The notes beneath the pieces were generated by a model. That model was not told the DNA's origin and made no database searches. It worked only from the letters and a program-made list of their open reading frames with translations. The position numbers and the translations under genes are program-made. DNA of 64,000 nucleotides. It comes from Buchnera aphidicola (Ceratovacuna keduensis) (GTDB lineage: Bacteria; Pseudomonadota; Gammaproteobacteria; Enterobacterales; Enterobacteriaceae). The DNA lies in the NCBI RefSeq assembly GCF_039372665.1, contig NZ_CP134994.1:124001-188000 (forward strand). Direction: 5' to 3'. Positions 20,223 to 28,340 of this stretch are shown here, piece after piece; positions within the stretch are counted from its first letter, which is position 1, and the number at the start of each line of letters is the position of its first letter.

Positions 20223-20966
20223 ATGAATTCTGAAGAGAGAACTCTTATCAAAAATTTATTTAAAAAAATAGATAATATAGAAAAAAAATTTTCAAAAAAA
20301 GATAATGAGGCTAATGATTTAATTTTAAATTTGATAAAAAAAAATCCTAATTCTCATTATTATATGGTTCAATCTTTGTTAGTACAAGACGAAGTAATAT
20401 TAAGATTAAATAATAATATTATTGATTTAAAAAATAAAATTGAAGAATTAAAAAGTTTTAAAAAAAAAACTAAAAGAAGTTTTTTATCAAATTTTTTTAA
20501 TTTTAATAAAAACGATAGTATAGATAAAAAAAATGTTAATGATAAGTCTGAATATATAAGTAATAAAAATAATAATTCAAATAATGACGTTAATTATAAA
20601 GAAAGTTGTTTTTCAGGACATCAGAATAATGGTAGTTTTTTAGGTAATGCATTACAAACTGCAGCAGGTGTTGCTGGTGGTATAGCTTTTGGTAATTTAT
20701 TAACTAGTTTATTTCATTCTAATAGATATGATCAACCTATAATAAATGATATTCATAATACAAATTTTTTTAATTTAGAAGAAAATTCTAAAAACAGTTT
20801 AGAAAATAATAGTATAAATGAAGAAGATCATTTATTAGAAAATTCTGATATTTCTAAATTTAATAATGTAGATAAAAATAACTTTGAAAAAAATAATTTT
20901 GATGTTACAAACAATGATTCAATAGAAGAATCTGAAGAAAATTTTATAGAAAATGATTTTATTTAA
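20223..20966 (+). CDS. DUF2076 family protein of unknown function
   Basis: The 247-residue protein starts MNSEERTLIKNLFKKI, has HYYMVQSLLVQDEVILRLN near residue 40 and a glycine-rich LGNALQTAAGVAGGIAFGN segment near residue 140. These are the recognisable parts of the DUF2076 family, sometimes called periplasmic ligand-binding sensor proteins, though no function is established. There is a predicted coiled coil at about residues 55-80 and a polar Asn/Glu/Asp-rich tail that is unlike its lysine-rich neighbours. No signal peptide is visible. It stands alone between gyrA (divergent) and the peroxiredoxin gene (convergent), with a hairpin terminator at 21004. Confidence 0.8.
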   Translation: MNSEERTLIKNLFKKIDNIEKKFSKKDNEANDLILNLIKKNPNSHYYMVQSLLVQDEVILRLNNNIIDLKNKIEELKSFKKKTKRSFLSNFFNFNKNDSIDKKNVNDKSEYISNKNNNSNNDVNYKESCFSGHQNNGSFLGNALQTAAGVAGGIAFGNLLTSLFHSNRYDQPIINDIHNTNFFNLEENSKNSLENNSINEEDHLLENSDISKFNNVDKNNFEKNNFDVTNNDSIEESEENFIENDFI

Positions 20967-21003
20967 TTTTGTTTTGTAAAATTAAAATTAATTAAAAATG
21001 GTT

Positions 21004-21031
21004 AAACCAGCAAATATTTTTATGCTGGTTT
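21004..21031. terminator. Bidirectional hairpin terminator between the DUF2076 gene and the peroxiredoxin gene
   Basis: AAACCAGCA (21004-21012) pairs perfectly with TGCTGGTTT (21023-21031) around a 10-base loop and is followed by a T-rich run. The G/C-containing core stands out sharply from its A/T surroundings. It sits between convergent genes. Confidence 0.85.
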
Positions 21032-21040
21032 TATTTTTTA

Positions 21041-21634
21041 TTATTTTTTCTTTTTTAAATATTTTTTTAAACCTTCTATAGATGGTTTTATTCCTATTTT
21101 TTTATTATTCCAATTTGATGGACATACTTCACCATATTTTTCATGAAATTTTATTGCATCTATCATTCTTATAACTTCTTTTATATTTCTACCATAAGGT
21201 AAATCATTTATAATTTCATGTCTTATTATTCTATTAGAATCTATTAAGAATGTTGCTCTTAAAGAAACTCCAATTTTTGGATGTTCAACTTCATATAATT
21301 TTTGTATTTCTTTTTTTATATCAGAAACTATTGTATATTTTAATTCTCCAATTCCTCCATTTTTTATAGAAATTTTTTTCCATGTATAATGTGAATAAAT
21401 AGAATCACAGGATACACCTATTATTTTAGTGTTTCTTTTTTTAAATTCTTCATATAAATTATTAAATTCTAATATTTCTGTTGGGCATACAAATGTAAAA
21501 TCCATAGGCCAAAAGAATAAAACAGACATTTTATTTTTTACATATTTTTTAAAATTAAAATTTTCTATTATTTTATTATTTTTTAATATAGCAGAAGCTA
21601 AAAATGTAGGTGCTTTTTTTGTAACTAATGTCAT
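21041..21634 (-). CDS. ahpC: 2-Cys peroxiredoxin (AhpC/TSA family)
   Basis: This thiol peroxidase reduces hydrogen peroxide and organic hydroperoxides. It has 197 residues. The peroxidatic cysteine is in DFTFVCPTEI near residue 50, with the catalytic Thr/Pro context intact. The resolving cysteine is in GEVCPSNW near residue 170, followed by a C-terminal tail, the typical 2-Cys arrangement. It is called tsa in some annotations of related symbionts. AhpF is not nearby, so the reductant is probably thioredoxin. It is divergent from ung. Confidence 0.94.
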   Translation of the reverse strand: MTLVTKKAPTFLASAILKNNKIIENFNFKKYVKNKMSVLFFWPMDFTFVCPTEILEFNNLYEEFKKRNTKIIGVSCDSIYSHYTWKKISIKNGGIGELKYTIVSDIKKEIQKLYEVEHPKIGVSLRATFLIDSNRIIRHEIINDLPYGRNIKEVIRMIDAIKFHEKYGEVCPSNWNNKKIGIKPSIEGLKKYLKKKK

Positions 21635-21726
21635 ATTTTTCCTATAATTTTGTATTGATTAATTATCATAAAAATTATTATTATTAATTATAATAATATA
21701 TTTTAAATAAAAAAAAAATTTTAAAT

Positions 21727-22389
21727 ATGAAAAAAATTATAACATGGAAAAATATTTTAGATAAAAAAAAAAAAAAATATTTATATGAAATATTAAATTT
21801 TATAAGATTAGAAAGATTAAATAAAGTTATATATCCTTCTGACAAAAATATATTTTCTGCATTTAAATATACTAGTTTCAAAAATATAAAAATAGTTATG
21901 TTAGGACAAGATCCTTATTATAAAAATGGTCAAGCAAATGGATTATCTTTTTCAGTAAATTATGGAATAAAAATACCTCCTTCATTAAATAATATATTTA
22001 AAGAACTAAAAAGTAGTATAAAATATTTTAATATTCCTAAACATGGAAATTTATTAAAATGGGCTAATCAAGGTATTTTATTATTAAATACTATTTTAAC
22101 AGTTGAAGAAAATAAACCAAATTCTCATAAAGACATTGGTTGGACACATTTTACTGATACTATAATAGAAAAAATAAGTTTTTATAAAAAAAATGTAATT
22201 TTTTTGTTATTAGGTAAAAATGCTCAAAAAAAAATTGATTTAATAAATTTTAAAAAACATTTTATATTAATTTCATCTCATCCATCTCCATATTCATCAA
22301 ATAATGGTTTTTTAGGATGTAATCATTTTCTTAAAATAAATAGTATTTTATCTTATATTAAAAAAGATAAAATAGATTGGAATTTATAA
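21727..22389 (+). CDS. ung: Uracil-DNA glycosylase
   Basis: This family 1 enzyme removes uracil from DNA in base excision repair, which matters in a genome drifting to A/T by cytosine deamination. It has 220 residues (E. coli 229). Motif A is GQDPYYKNGQANGLSF near residue 60 with the catalytic aspartate. LLLNTILTVEENKPNSH is the central motif, and HPSPYSSNNGF near residue 180 holds the catalytic histidine and the minor-groove loop. It is convergent with the truncated grpE; only 22 bases separate them. Confidence 0.97.
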   Translation: MKKIITWKNILDKKKKKYLYEILNFIRLERLNKVIYPSDKNIFSAFKYTSFKNIKIVMLGQDPYYKNGQANGLSFSVNYGIKIPPSLNNIFKELKSSIKYFNIPKHGNLLKWANQGILLLNTILTVEENKPNSHKDIGWTHFTDTIIEKISFYKKNVIFLLLGKNAQKKIDLINFKKHFILISSHPSPYSSNNGFLGCNHFLKINSILSYIKKDKIDWNL

Positions 22390-22411
22390 AAAATAATATT
22401 TTATTTTTAAA

Positions 22412-22819
22412 TTAAATAATTTTGTTTTTTTTTATTATTTTTTTTTTTATGTTTAAAATAGATTTTAATATTAAAGGTATTCCATTAATAATAGGATTGT
22501 TTTCAATTTTTTTTTCTTTTATTTTTTTATTTATTTTTTTTATATTTTTAATTATTTTAGTAATTTTTTTAATAAATAATTTAATATTTTCTATTTTTAT
22601 ATTTTTTATTTTTTTTTTATTTTCTTTTTCCATATTTTCTATATTAGCTATTTCTCTAAGATACATATCATTTTTAGTTTTTTTTAAAAATATTATTTTT
22701 TTAAGATTTTTTTTTATTTTTAAATTAATTTTTTTATTTTTTTCTATATATATTTTTATTTTTTCTTTATTTTTTATTTTTTCTTTTATATTTTTATTTT
22801 TTTTTATTTCTTTTTTCAT
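22412..22819 (-). CDS. grpE: Truncated GrpE nucleotide exchange factor
   Basis: The 135 residues (E. coli 197) align with the GrpE long-helix and four-helix-bundle region: DMYLREIANIENMEKE matches the conserved helix (E. coli RDGILRVKAEMENLRR), and the last part, INGIPLILKSILNIKKK, matches EGIELTLKSMLDVVRK. The frame then stops, so the C-terminal beta-domain that contacts DnaK is missing. Only 22 bases remain before ung, so it is not hidden in another frame. The protein is extremely Lys/Ile/Asn-rich. The position between ung and ssrA is the expected grpE position. It may be a reduced dimerisation/thermosensor remnant or a gene in decay. An open frame on the plus strand is its mirror. Confidence 0.75.
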   Translation of the reverse strand: MKKEIKKNKNIKEKIKNKEKIKIYIEKNKKINLKIKKNLKKIIFLKKTKNDMYLREIANIENMEKENKKKIKNIKIENIKLFIKKITKIIKNIKKINKKIKEKKIENNPIINGIPLILKSILNIKKKIIKKNKII

Positions 22820-22878
22820 AGTTTTTATATTATTTTAAATATTTTTTAACAAAAATGTTTAAAATATTAATGTTATAT

Positions 22879-23238
22879 TGGAGCTGGCGGGATTCGAACC
22901 CGCGTCCAAATAACGTTTTATAATATAGGTATTACATGTTTATTCTATTTTTTTATTTAAATTTTTGAATAAATAGACATATTACAAAAATTATAGTTCA
23001 TATAAAATATTTTTAATAAAAAAAATGAACATTTTTTATTAATATCTCTTTTTTGTGACCTTTTGTAATCTAATTTAAAGAGAATAAATTAGATAAAAGG
23101 GCTTTATTAGTTTTTAAGCCGCTAAAGCGTATTTTGTTCTTTTTGCAAGTATTTTTTTTGGTTTTTTTACAAGATTTTTCCTATTCTTGACATGAACCTA
23201 AAATTTTAAAGTTATTTGTCAAATCCTAAAACAGCCCC
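22879..23238 (-). ncRNA. ssrA: Transfer-messenger RNA (tmRNA)
   Basis: tmRNA rescues stalled ribosomes with SmpB. The 5' end GGGGCTG (complement of 23232-23238) pairs with CAGCTCC near the 3' end, including the G-U wobble typical of tmRNA, and the T-arm with GGTTCGAAT lies just before the 3' end. The CCA is not encoded. The tag frame is on the minus strand at 23114-23146: GCA as resume codon, then AKRTKYALAA and TAA. YALAA matches the usual proteolysis tag end, but the N-terminal half is basic (K, R, K) where E. coli has ANDEN. It lies upstream of grpE on the same strand. Confidence 0.95.
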
Positions 23239-23378
23239 ATGATAAAATTATTATATTTTTATTATTGCAAAAAAAAATATTTATGTCTATATCTTATTTT
23301 TAATTTTTTATATATAATTATCAAAAAAAATATTATTGATATTATAATAATTTTTATTATAAAAATAATTAAACAAAA

Positions 23379-23687
23379 ATGAATACATTAGAAGAAATAA
23401 AAGAACAAATAAAAAATAATTCTATATTATTATATATGAAAGGAAATTTAAATTATCCAAGATGTGGTTTTTCTGATCAAGCATCTAAAATAATATTAAA
23501 ATATACTAAAAAATGTAAATATATAGATGTTTTAAAACATTCTAACATTAGAAGAGAATTGCCTAAATTTTCAAATTGGCCTACTTTTCCTCAGTTGTGG
23601 GTACATGGAAAGTTAATTGGCGGTTGTAGTATTATAATAAAAATGTCTGAAACAGGTGAATTAAAAAAAATTTTGGAAAAAATATAA
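23379..23687 (+). CDS. grxD: Monothiol glutaredoxin, Grx4 family
   Basis: This small CGFS glutaredoxin binds and transfers 2Fe-2S clusters, often with BolA proteins. It has 102 residues (E. coli 115). The active site reads PRCGFSDQASKI near residue 29. FSNWPTFPQLWVHGKLIGG is the conserved glutathione-binding region (cis-proline TFPQ and GG). The start ATG at 23379 gives the usual MNTLEEIKEQI start. Together with erpA elsewhere in the window it indicates active iron-sulfur assembly, which complex I needs. Confidence 0.96.
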   Translation: MNTLEEIKEQIKNNSILLYMKGNLNYPRCGFSDQASKIILKYTKKCKYIDVLKHSNIRRELPKFSNWPTFPQLWVHGKLIGGCSIIIKMSETGELKKILEKI

Positions 23688-23696
23688 TAACATAAT

Positions 23697-23725
23697 AATT
23701 TTTATTATTATAAATAATAAAAATT
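23697..23725 (+). terminator. Hairpin terminator after grxD
   Basis: A 12-bp perfect A/T stem (23697-23708 with 23714-23725) and a 5-base loop lie ten bases after the grxD stop codon. Because it is A/T-only, chance is harder to exclude than for the G/C-containing hairpins. Confidence 0.5.
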
Positions 23726-23742
23726 TTTAAATTATTTTTTGA

Positions 23743-23787
23743 AGATATAACATTAAATTTTATATTTTAAAATTTATTGTTATATCT
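23743..23787 (-). terminator. Hairpin terminator after rnt
   Basis: AGATATAACA (23743-23752) pairs with TGTTATATCT (23778-23787). After one mismatch a further seven pairs extend inward, giving a long stem. It lies just past the rnt stop on the minus strand and may serve both convergent genes. Confidence 0.6.
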
Positions 23788-23794
23788 ATTATTT

Positions 23795-24436
23795 TTATTT
23801 ATTTTTTTTTATAGGCCAACCTCCTAATTTTTTCCATTTATTTACTATTTTACAAAATAAATTAGCTGTTTTTAATGCATCGTATAATGCAGAATGTGCT
23901 TTTTTGTTATCAAAATATATTCCTATTTTTTTGCAAGCTTTCGAAAGCACTGTTTGACCAATAGCTAGACCACTTAAAGTTGCTGTATCAAAAGTTACAA
24001 ATGTATGAAATGGATTTTTTTTAATACTATTTCTTTTTATTGCAGACATAAAAAAATTTAAATCAAATATTGAATTATGTGCAACTATTATTCCTTTTTT
24101 GCATTTTTCTAATTTTATTTTTTTTTTAACTTCTTTCAAAATATTTATTAAAGCATTTTTTTCACTTATAGCACCTCTTAATGGATTAAATGGATCTATT
24201 TTATTAAATTTTATTGAAGTTTCATTTAATACGGATCCTATAAAAGGTTTTATATGATAATGAAATGTTTTTTCTTTTTTTAACCATCCTGATTCATCCA
24301 TTTTTAAAGTTATTGCTGCAATTTCTAATAAAGCATCTGTATTATAATTAAATCCTGCTGTTTCTATGTCTATTACTACTGGATAGAAACTTCTAAATCT
24401 TTTATTTAATAAATATTTTATTTTTTTTGGTTCCAT
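23795..24436 (-). CDS. rnt: Ribonuclease T
   Basis: This DEDDh 3'-5' exonuclease trims the 3' ends of tRNA and other stable RNAs. It has 213 residues (E. coli 215). The three Exo motifs are present: DIETAGFN near residue 22, [11 protein letters not shown] near residue 120, and [14 protein letters not shown] near residue 180 with the catalytic histidine and aspartate. It is convergent with grxD and divergent from sodA. Confidence 0.96.
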   Translation of the reverse strand: MEPKKIKYLLNKRFRSFYPVVIDIETAGFNYNTDALLEIAAITLKMDESGWLKKEKTFHYHIKPFIGSVLNETSIKFNKIDPFNPLRGAISEKNALINILKEVKKKIKLEKCKKGIIVAHNSIFDLNFFMSAIKRNSIKKNPFHTFVTFDTATLSGLAIGQTVLSKACKKIGIYFDNKKAHSALYDALKTANLFCKIVNKWKKLGGWPIKKNK

Positions 24437-24562
24437 TTTAATTATCTTTTTTATTTTATTTATTTTTATTTTATATTAAATAAAAATATTTATTAAAAAA
24501 TTGTTTATATTTTATCATTTTTATTTATAATAAAAATATATTATTTTTTTTTAGGATTTTTT

Positions 24563-25198
24563 ATGTTTAAATTACCTATTTTAAATTATTCATATAAAGA
24601 ATTTGAACCATATATAGATGAAGAAACAATGTTTATACATTATAATAAACATCATAGAAATTATTTGGAAAATTTAAATAATATTATTAAAAATAATAAT
24701 ATTTCTTATAGTTCTTTAGAATATTTAGTAAGTTCTATTAATAAATTAGATATAGAAGATATAAACAAATTTAAAAATAATGTTGGTGGTCATTATAATC
24801 ATTTATTGTTTTGGGAAAATATAAAAGTAGGAACTGAAATAAATATTAAATTTAAAAAAATTATAGAAAAAAATTTTATAAATTTTAATAATTTTAAGAT
24901 AAAATTTGAAAATATTGCATCTTCTCATTTTGGTTCTGGATGGGTATGGTTAATAATTAAAAAAAATAATTTATTAGAAATAGTTTCTACTAATAATCAA
25001 GACAATCCTTTAATGGGAAATTTTGTTTCTAATGTGTTTGGTTTTCCAATTATTGGATTAGATTTATGGGAACATTCTTATTATTTAAAATATAAAAATG
25101 ATCGTATGAGTTATATAAAGAATTTTTGGAAAATTTTAAATTGGGATATAGTATTTAAAAGATACAAAAAATTTATTAAAAATGATTTAATTTTATAA
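24563..25198 (+). CDS. sodA: Superoxide dismutase [Mn]
   Basis: This enzyme dismutates superoxide in the cytoplasm. It has 211 residues (E. coli SodA 206). Metal ligands are recognisable: His in FIHYNKHHRNYL near residue 27, His in GGHYNHLLFW, and Asp and His in LDLWEHSYYLKY near residue 165. GGHYNHLLFW and the surrounding sequence are closer to SodA than to Fe-SodB, but metal preference cannot be proven from sequence alone. SD AGGA precedes the start. Together with the peroxiredoxin it covers most of the oxidative defence seen here. Confidence 0.94.
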   Translation: MFKLPILNYSYKEFEPYIDEETMFIHYNKHHRNYLENLNNIIKNNNISYSSLEYLVSSINKLDIEDINKFKNNVGGHYNHLLFWENIKVGTEINIKFKKIIEKNFINFNNFKIKFENIASSHFGSGWVWLIIKKNNLLEIVSTNNQDNPLMGNFVSNVFGFPIIGLDLWEHSYYLKYKNDRMSYIKNFWKILNWDIVFKRYKKFIKNDLIL

Positions 25199-25238
25199 AT
25201 TTTAAAAATATTTGTTTTTATTTTTAAAAATTTTTAAT

Positions 25239-25244
25239 AAGGAA
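25239..25244 (+). promoter_or_regulatory. Shine-Dalgarno site deciding a TTG start for pth
   Basis: AAGGAA ends eight bases before TTG at 25253. The next in-frame ATG at 25268 would be 23 bases away and would cut off residues that align with the Pth N-terminus. Confidence 0.75.
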
Positions 25245-25252
25245 TTTTATTT

Positions 25253-25795
25253 TTGCAAAATGTAAAAATGATAGTTGGATTATCTAATCCTTTAAAAAAA
25301 TATTATAATACTAGACATAATGTTGGATCATGGTTTATTAGACATTTATCAAAAAAATTTAAAATTAATTTAAATATTAAAAAAAAATTTTATGGATATG
25401 TTGGTTTATGGAAATATTTTAATAGTTTTATTTATTTATTAATACCAAATATATATATGAATTTAAATGGAATTTCAGTTTATTCTATTTCTTCTTTTTA
25501 TAAAATAAAAAGTAATAATATATTAATAGTACAAGATGATTTAAACACATCTATTGGAAAAACAAAATTTATAATTTCTTACAATAGTTATGGTCATAAT
25601 GGAATTAAAAATATAATAAGTAAGTTCAAAAAAAATACTTTATTTAAAAGAATTTGTATTGGAATAGGAAGACCTTGTGAAAATAATATTAGTTTGTCAT
25701 CTTATGTATTATCTAGTCCTTCTAAAGAAGAAAAAAAATCTATTATAACATCTATAAATGATTCTACATATATTATAGAAAAATTTATAAAATAA
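25253..25795 (+). CDS. pth: Peptidyl-tRNA hydrolase
   Basis: This enzyme cleaves peptidyl-tRNA released from stalled ribosomes and so works downstream of the same stalling events that call tmRNA. It has 180 residues from the TTG start (E. coli 194; mainly the C-terminus is shorter). Active-site residues are all present: Asn in GLSNP, His in TRHNVGSWF, Asn in YMNLNG, Asp in QDDLN and Asn in GHNGIK. The TTG is preferred because of the SD at 25239 and because the N-terminus then matches the family. ychF follows in the same direction, a pth-ychF pairing common in Enterobacterales. Confidence 0.95.
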   Translation: MQNVKMIVGLSNPLKKYYNTRHNVGSWFIRHLSKKFKINLNIKKKFYGYVGLWKYFNSFIYLLIPNIYMNLNGISVYSISSFYKIKSNNILIVQDDLNTSIGKTKFIISYNSYGHNGIKNIISKFKKNTLFKRICIGIGRPCENNISLSSYVLSSPSKEEKKSIITSINDSTYIIEKFIK

Positions 25796-25876
25796 TAAAT
25801 TTTAATAATAGATATAAACGTATTTTAATAAATTTTATTATTTTTTTATAATTTTAAAACTAGAGAAATATTAATT

Positions 25877-26971
25877 ATGTCATTAAAATGTGGTATAGTT
25901 GGATTACCTAATGTTGGAAAATCTATGTTTTTTAATGTATTAACTAAATTAAATGTACCTTCAAAAAATTTTCCATTTTGTACTATATCTCCTAATATAG
26001 GTATTTCTATTGTTGAAGATGAAAGAATAGAAAATATTTTAAAAATTATAAAAGCAAAAAATGTTGTAAAAACTTTTATAAAATTTGTAGATATAGCTGG
26101 ATTAGTTAAAAATTCTTATTTAGGAGATGGATTAGGAAACAAATTTTTATCACATATAAAAAATGTTGATTCTATATTGCATGTAGTAAGATTTTTTAAA
26201 AAAAAAGAAATTATACATGTAAATAATAAAATAGATCCTATATATGATGTAAATTTAGTAAATATAGAATTAGTATTATCTGATTATTCAGAATGTAAAA
26301 AATATATAAAATATTATGAAAAAAAAAAAAATGAGAAAAATATTGATACAAATAATTATTTTTTAGAAATTTTAAATATATTAAAAATTTGTTTAAAAAA
26401 ATTAAAAAAAAATATTAATATAAGAGATATAAAATTTAATAATAAACAAAAAAATATTTTAAAAATTTTTAATTTTATAACTAATAAACCAGTTTTATAT
26501 ATAGCTAATATAGATATAAAAGATTTTATTTATTTAAAAATAAAAAATAAAATTTTATTTGAAATAAAAAAATTTCCTTACAAAATTTTTCCAATTTGTA
26601 TAAATTTTTATAATTTAAAATTTAGTGAAATAAATATAAAATATAATATTTTATTAGATTTTTTTTTAAAAGATATAAATAATATAATTTATTTTACATA
26701 TAATTTATTAAATTTACAAACTTTTTTTACTGTAGGTATAAAAGAAATAAGATCTTGGACAATAAAAAAAGGTTCTACAGCTATTGAAGCAGCTAATATT
26801 ATTCATACAGATTTTAAAAAAGGTTTTATAAGAGCAGAAGTAATTTCTTACAAAGATTTTATTTTATATAAAGGAACAAAATTAGCAAGAAAACATGGAA
26901 AATATAGATTAGAAAGTAAAAATTATATATTGTCTGATGGTGATATTGTTAATTTTTTATTTAATGTTTAA
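25877..26971 (+). CDS. ychF: Ribosome-binding ATPase YchF (OLA1 family)
   Basis: This is an Obg-related P-loop ATPase linked to ribosomes and stress. It has 364 residues (E. coli 363). The P-loop is GLPNVGKSMFFN: the usual Thr after GKS is Met here. Switch II is DIAGLVKNSYLGDGLGN and the base-specificity segment is YIANIDIKD, in the place where YchF proteins prefer ATP. The C-terminal TGS domain is well kept, with WTIKKGSTAIEAANIIHTDF and the end DGDIVNFLFNV. It is in tandem with pth. A long hairpin follows before thrC. Confidence 0.96.
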   Translation: MSLKCGIVGLPNVGKSMFFNVLTKLNVPSKNFPFCTISPNIGISIVEDERIENILKIIKAKNVVKTFIKFVDIAGLVKNSYLGDGLGNKFLSHIKNVDSILHVVRFFKKKEIIHVNNKIDPIYDVNLVNIELVLSDYSECKKYIKYYEKKKNEKNIDTNNYFLEILNILKICLKKLKKNINIRDIKFNNKQKNILKIFNFITNKPVLYIANIDIKDFIYLKIKNKILFEIKKFPYKIFPICINFYNLKFSEINIKYNILLDFFLKDINNIIYFTYNLLNLQTFFTVGIKEIRSWTIKKGSTAIEAANIIHTDFKKGFIRAEVISYKDFILYKGTKLARKHGKYRLESKNYILSDGDIVNFLFNV

Positions 26972-26988
26972 AATATTTTATGTTTTTA

Positions 26989-27030
26989 AAAGTTTCCTAT
27001 CAAGTTTATATATTCCTTGTAGGAAACTTT
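26989..27030. terminator. Bidirectional hairpin terminator between ychF and thrC
   Basis: AAAGTTTCCTA (26989-26999) pairs perfectly with TAGGAAACTTT (27020-27030). An inner CAAG/CTTG helix continues after a one-base bulge. A/T runs flank both sides. It serves the convergent ends of ychF and the thr operon. Confidence 0.85.
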
Positions 27031-27037
27031 AAAATTT

Positions 27038-28333
27038 TTATATTAAAAATTTTTTTAATAAAGAAAATTTAGGATCTATAGAAAACGAAAAAGATTTAAT
27101 ATTTTTTTGTTTTTTAACATTTTTAGATAATTTTATTTTTACTGGAATAATTTTTTCTATTGTACTTTTGAATTTTAAAGGATGAGCTGTTCCTAAAAAT
27201 AATCCATATTCTCCATTTTTTATTTCTTTTTTTAAAACGTTATATGCTACTGCTGCATGTGGTTCAGAAATATATTTTAATTTATATAATTTTTTTATAC
27301 TTTTTTTAGTTTGTTTTTCAGATACTTTTCCAAATTTTAAATATTTTGGATCTTTTATGTTCCATTTATTTTGATTAAATAATTCTATTATTCTATCCCA
27401 ATTGTTAGGAACACTTATGTCCATTGCATTTGAAATAGTAGAAATAGTTTTTTTTGGTTTCCATTTGTTATATTTTAAAAATCTAGGAACTGTATCATTA
27501 GAATTTGTAGAAGCTATAAAATTTTTTATTGGAAGACCTATTGATTTAGCTATTAATCCTGCTGTTATATTACCAAAATTTCCACATGGAACTGATATTA
27601 TTAAATTTTTTCTATTTTTTTTTTCTAAAAGAGAAAATGCTTCAAAGTAATAACAAATTTGTGCTAATAATCTACTTATATTTATAGAATTTCCTGAATT
27701 TAATCCTATATTTTTTTTTAATTTTTTATCATTAAATGCTTTTTTAACTAGTTTTTGACATTCATCAAAACTTCCATTTACAGATATAGTTTTTATATTT
27801 TTTCCAAGTGTACAAAACATTTTTTCTTGTATTTTACTAATTTTTCCTTTTGGATATAGTATTACTACATTAATATTTTTCATTTTATAAAAAGCATTTG
27901 CTACAGCTGCTCCTGTATCTCCTGAAGTAGCTGTTAGAATAGTAACTTTATTTTTATTTTTTTTTTTTAAAAAATATATTATTTGTGACATGAATCTTGC
28001 GCCAAAATCTTTAAAAGCTAATGTTGGTCCATGAAATAATTCTAAACAAGAAATATTTTTTTCTATTTTTTTTATTTTAGGAAAAGTTATTCCAAATGAT
28101 TTTTTTATTATTTTTTTTAATATTTTTTTTGGTATTTCTTTTCCTATAAAAGAATTTAATATTTTATAACTTTTTTCAAAAAAATTCATTTTTAATATTT
28201 TTTTTATTTCTTTTTTTTTAAAATATGGTAATTTTTTTGGAAAAAATAAACCTTGTTTTTCACATAATCCAAGTTTAACTGCTTCTAAAAATTTTACTTT
28301 TTTAGAAATATTTTTTAAACTATATAATTTCAT
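27038..28333 (-). CDS. thrC: Threonine synthase
   Basis: This enzyme converts O-phosphohomoserine to threonine, the last step of the pathway. It has 431 residues (E. coli 428). The pyridoxal-phosphate lysine is in GPTLAFKDFGARF near residue 107. TATSGDTGAAVANAF is the phosphate-loop region, and SVPCGNFGNITAGLIAKS is the second cofactor-binding segment. It is the last gene of thrABC, seven bases after thrB, with the terminator at 26989-27030. Threonine is an essential amino acid for aphids, so this operon is part of the nutritional role. Confidence 0.97.
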   Translation of the reverse strand: MKLYSLKNISKKVKFLEAVKLGLCEKQGLFFPKKLPYFKKKEIKKILKMNFFEKSYKILNSFIGKEIPKKILKKIIKKSFGITFPKIKKIEKNISCLELFHGPTLAFKDFGARFMSQIIYFLKKKNKNKVTILTATSGDTGAAVANAFYKMKNINVVILYPKGKISKIQEKMFCTLGKNIKTISVNGSFDECQKLVKKAFNDKKLKKNIGLNSGNSINISRLLAQICYYFEAFSLLEKKNRKNLIISVPCGNFGNITAGLIAKSIGLPIKNFIASTNSNDTVPRFLKYNKWKPKKTISTISNAMDISVPNNWDRIIELFNQNKWNIKDPKYLKFGKVSEKQTKKSIKKLYKLKYISEPHAAVAYNVLKKEIKNGEYGLFLGTAHPLKFKSTIEKIIPVKIKLSKNVKKQKNIKSFSFSIDPKFSLLKKFLI

Positions 28334-28340
28334 ATTATTT

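Noticed and set aside
22422-22838. Plus-strand frame rich in Phe/Ile/Leu opposite grpE, resembling a membrane protein
   Set aside because: It is the complement of Lys/Asn/Ile-rich GrpE sequence. The minus strand has real GrpE similarity and the right gene context; the plus frame has none.
25199-25232. A/T-only inverted repeat between sodA and pth as a terminator
   Set aside because: The arms consist only of T-runs and A-runs and are nearly self-complementary; such pairings arise by chance throughout these spacers.
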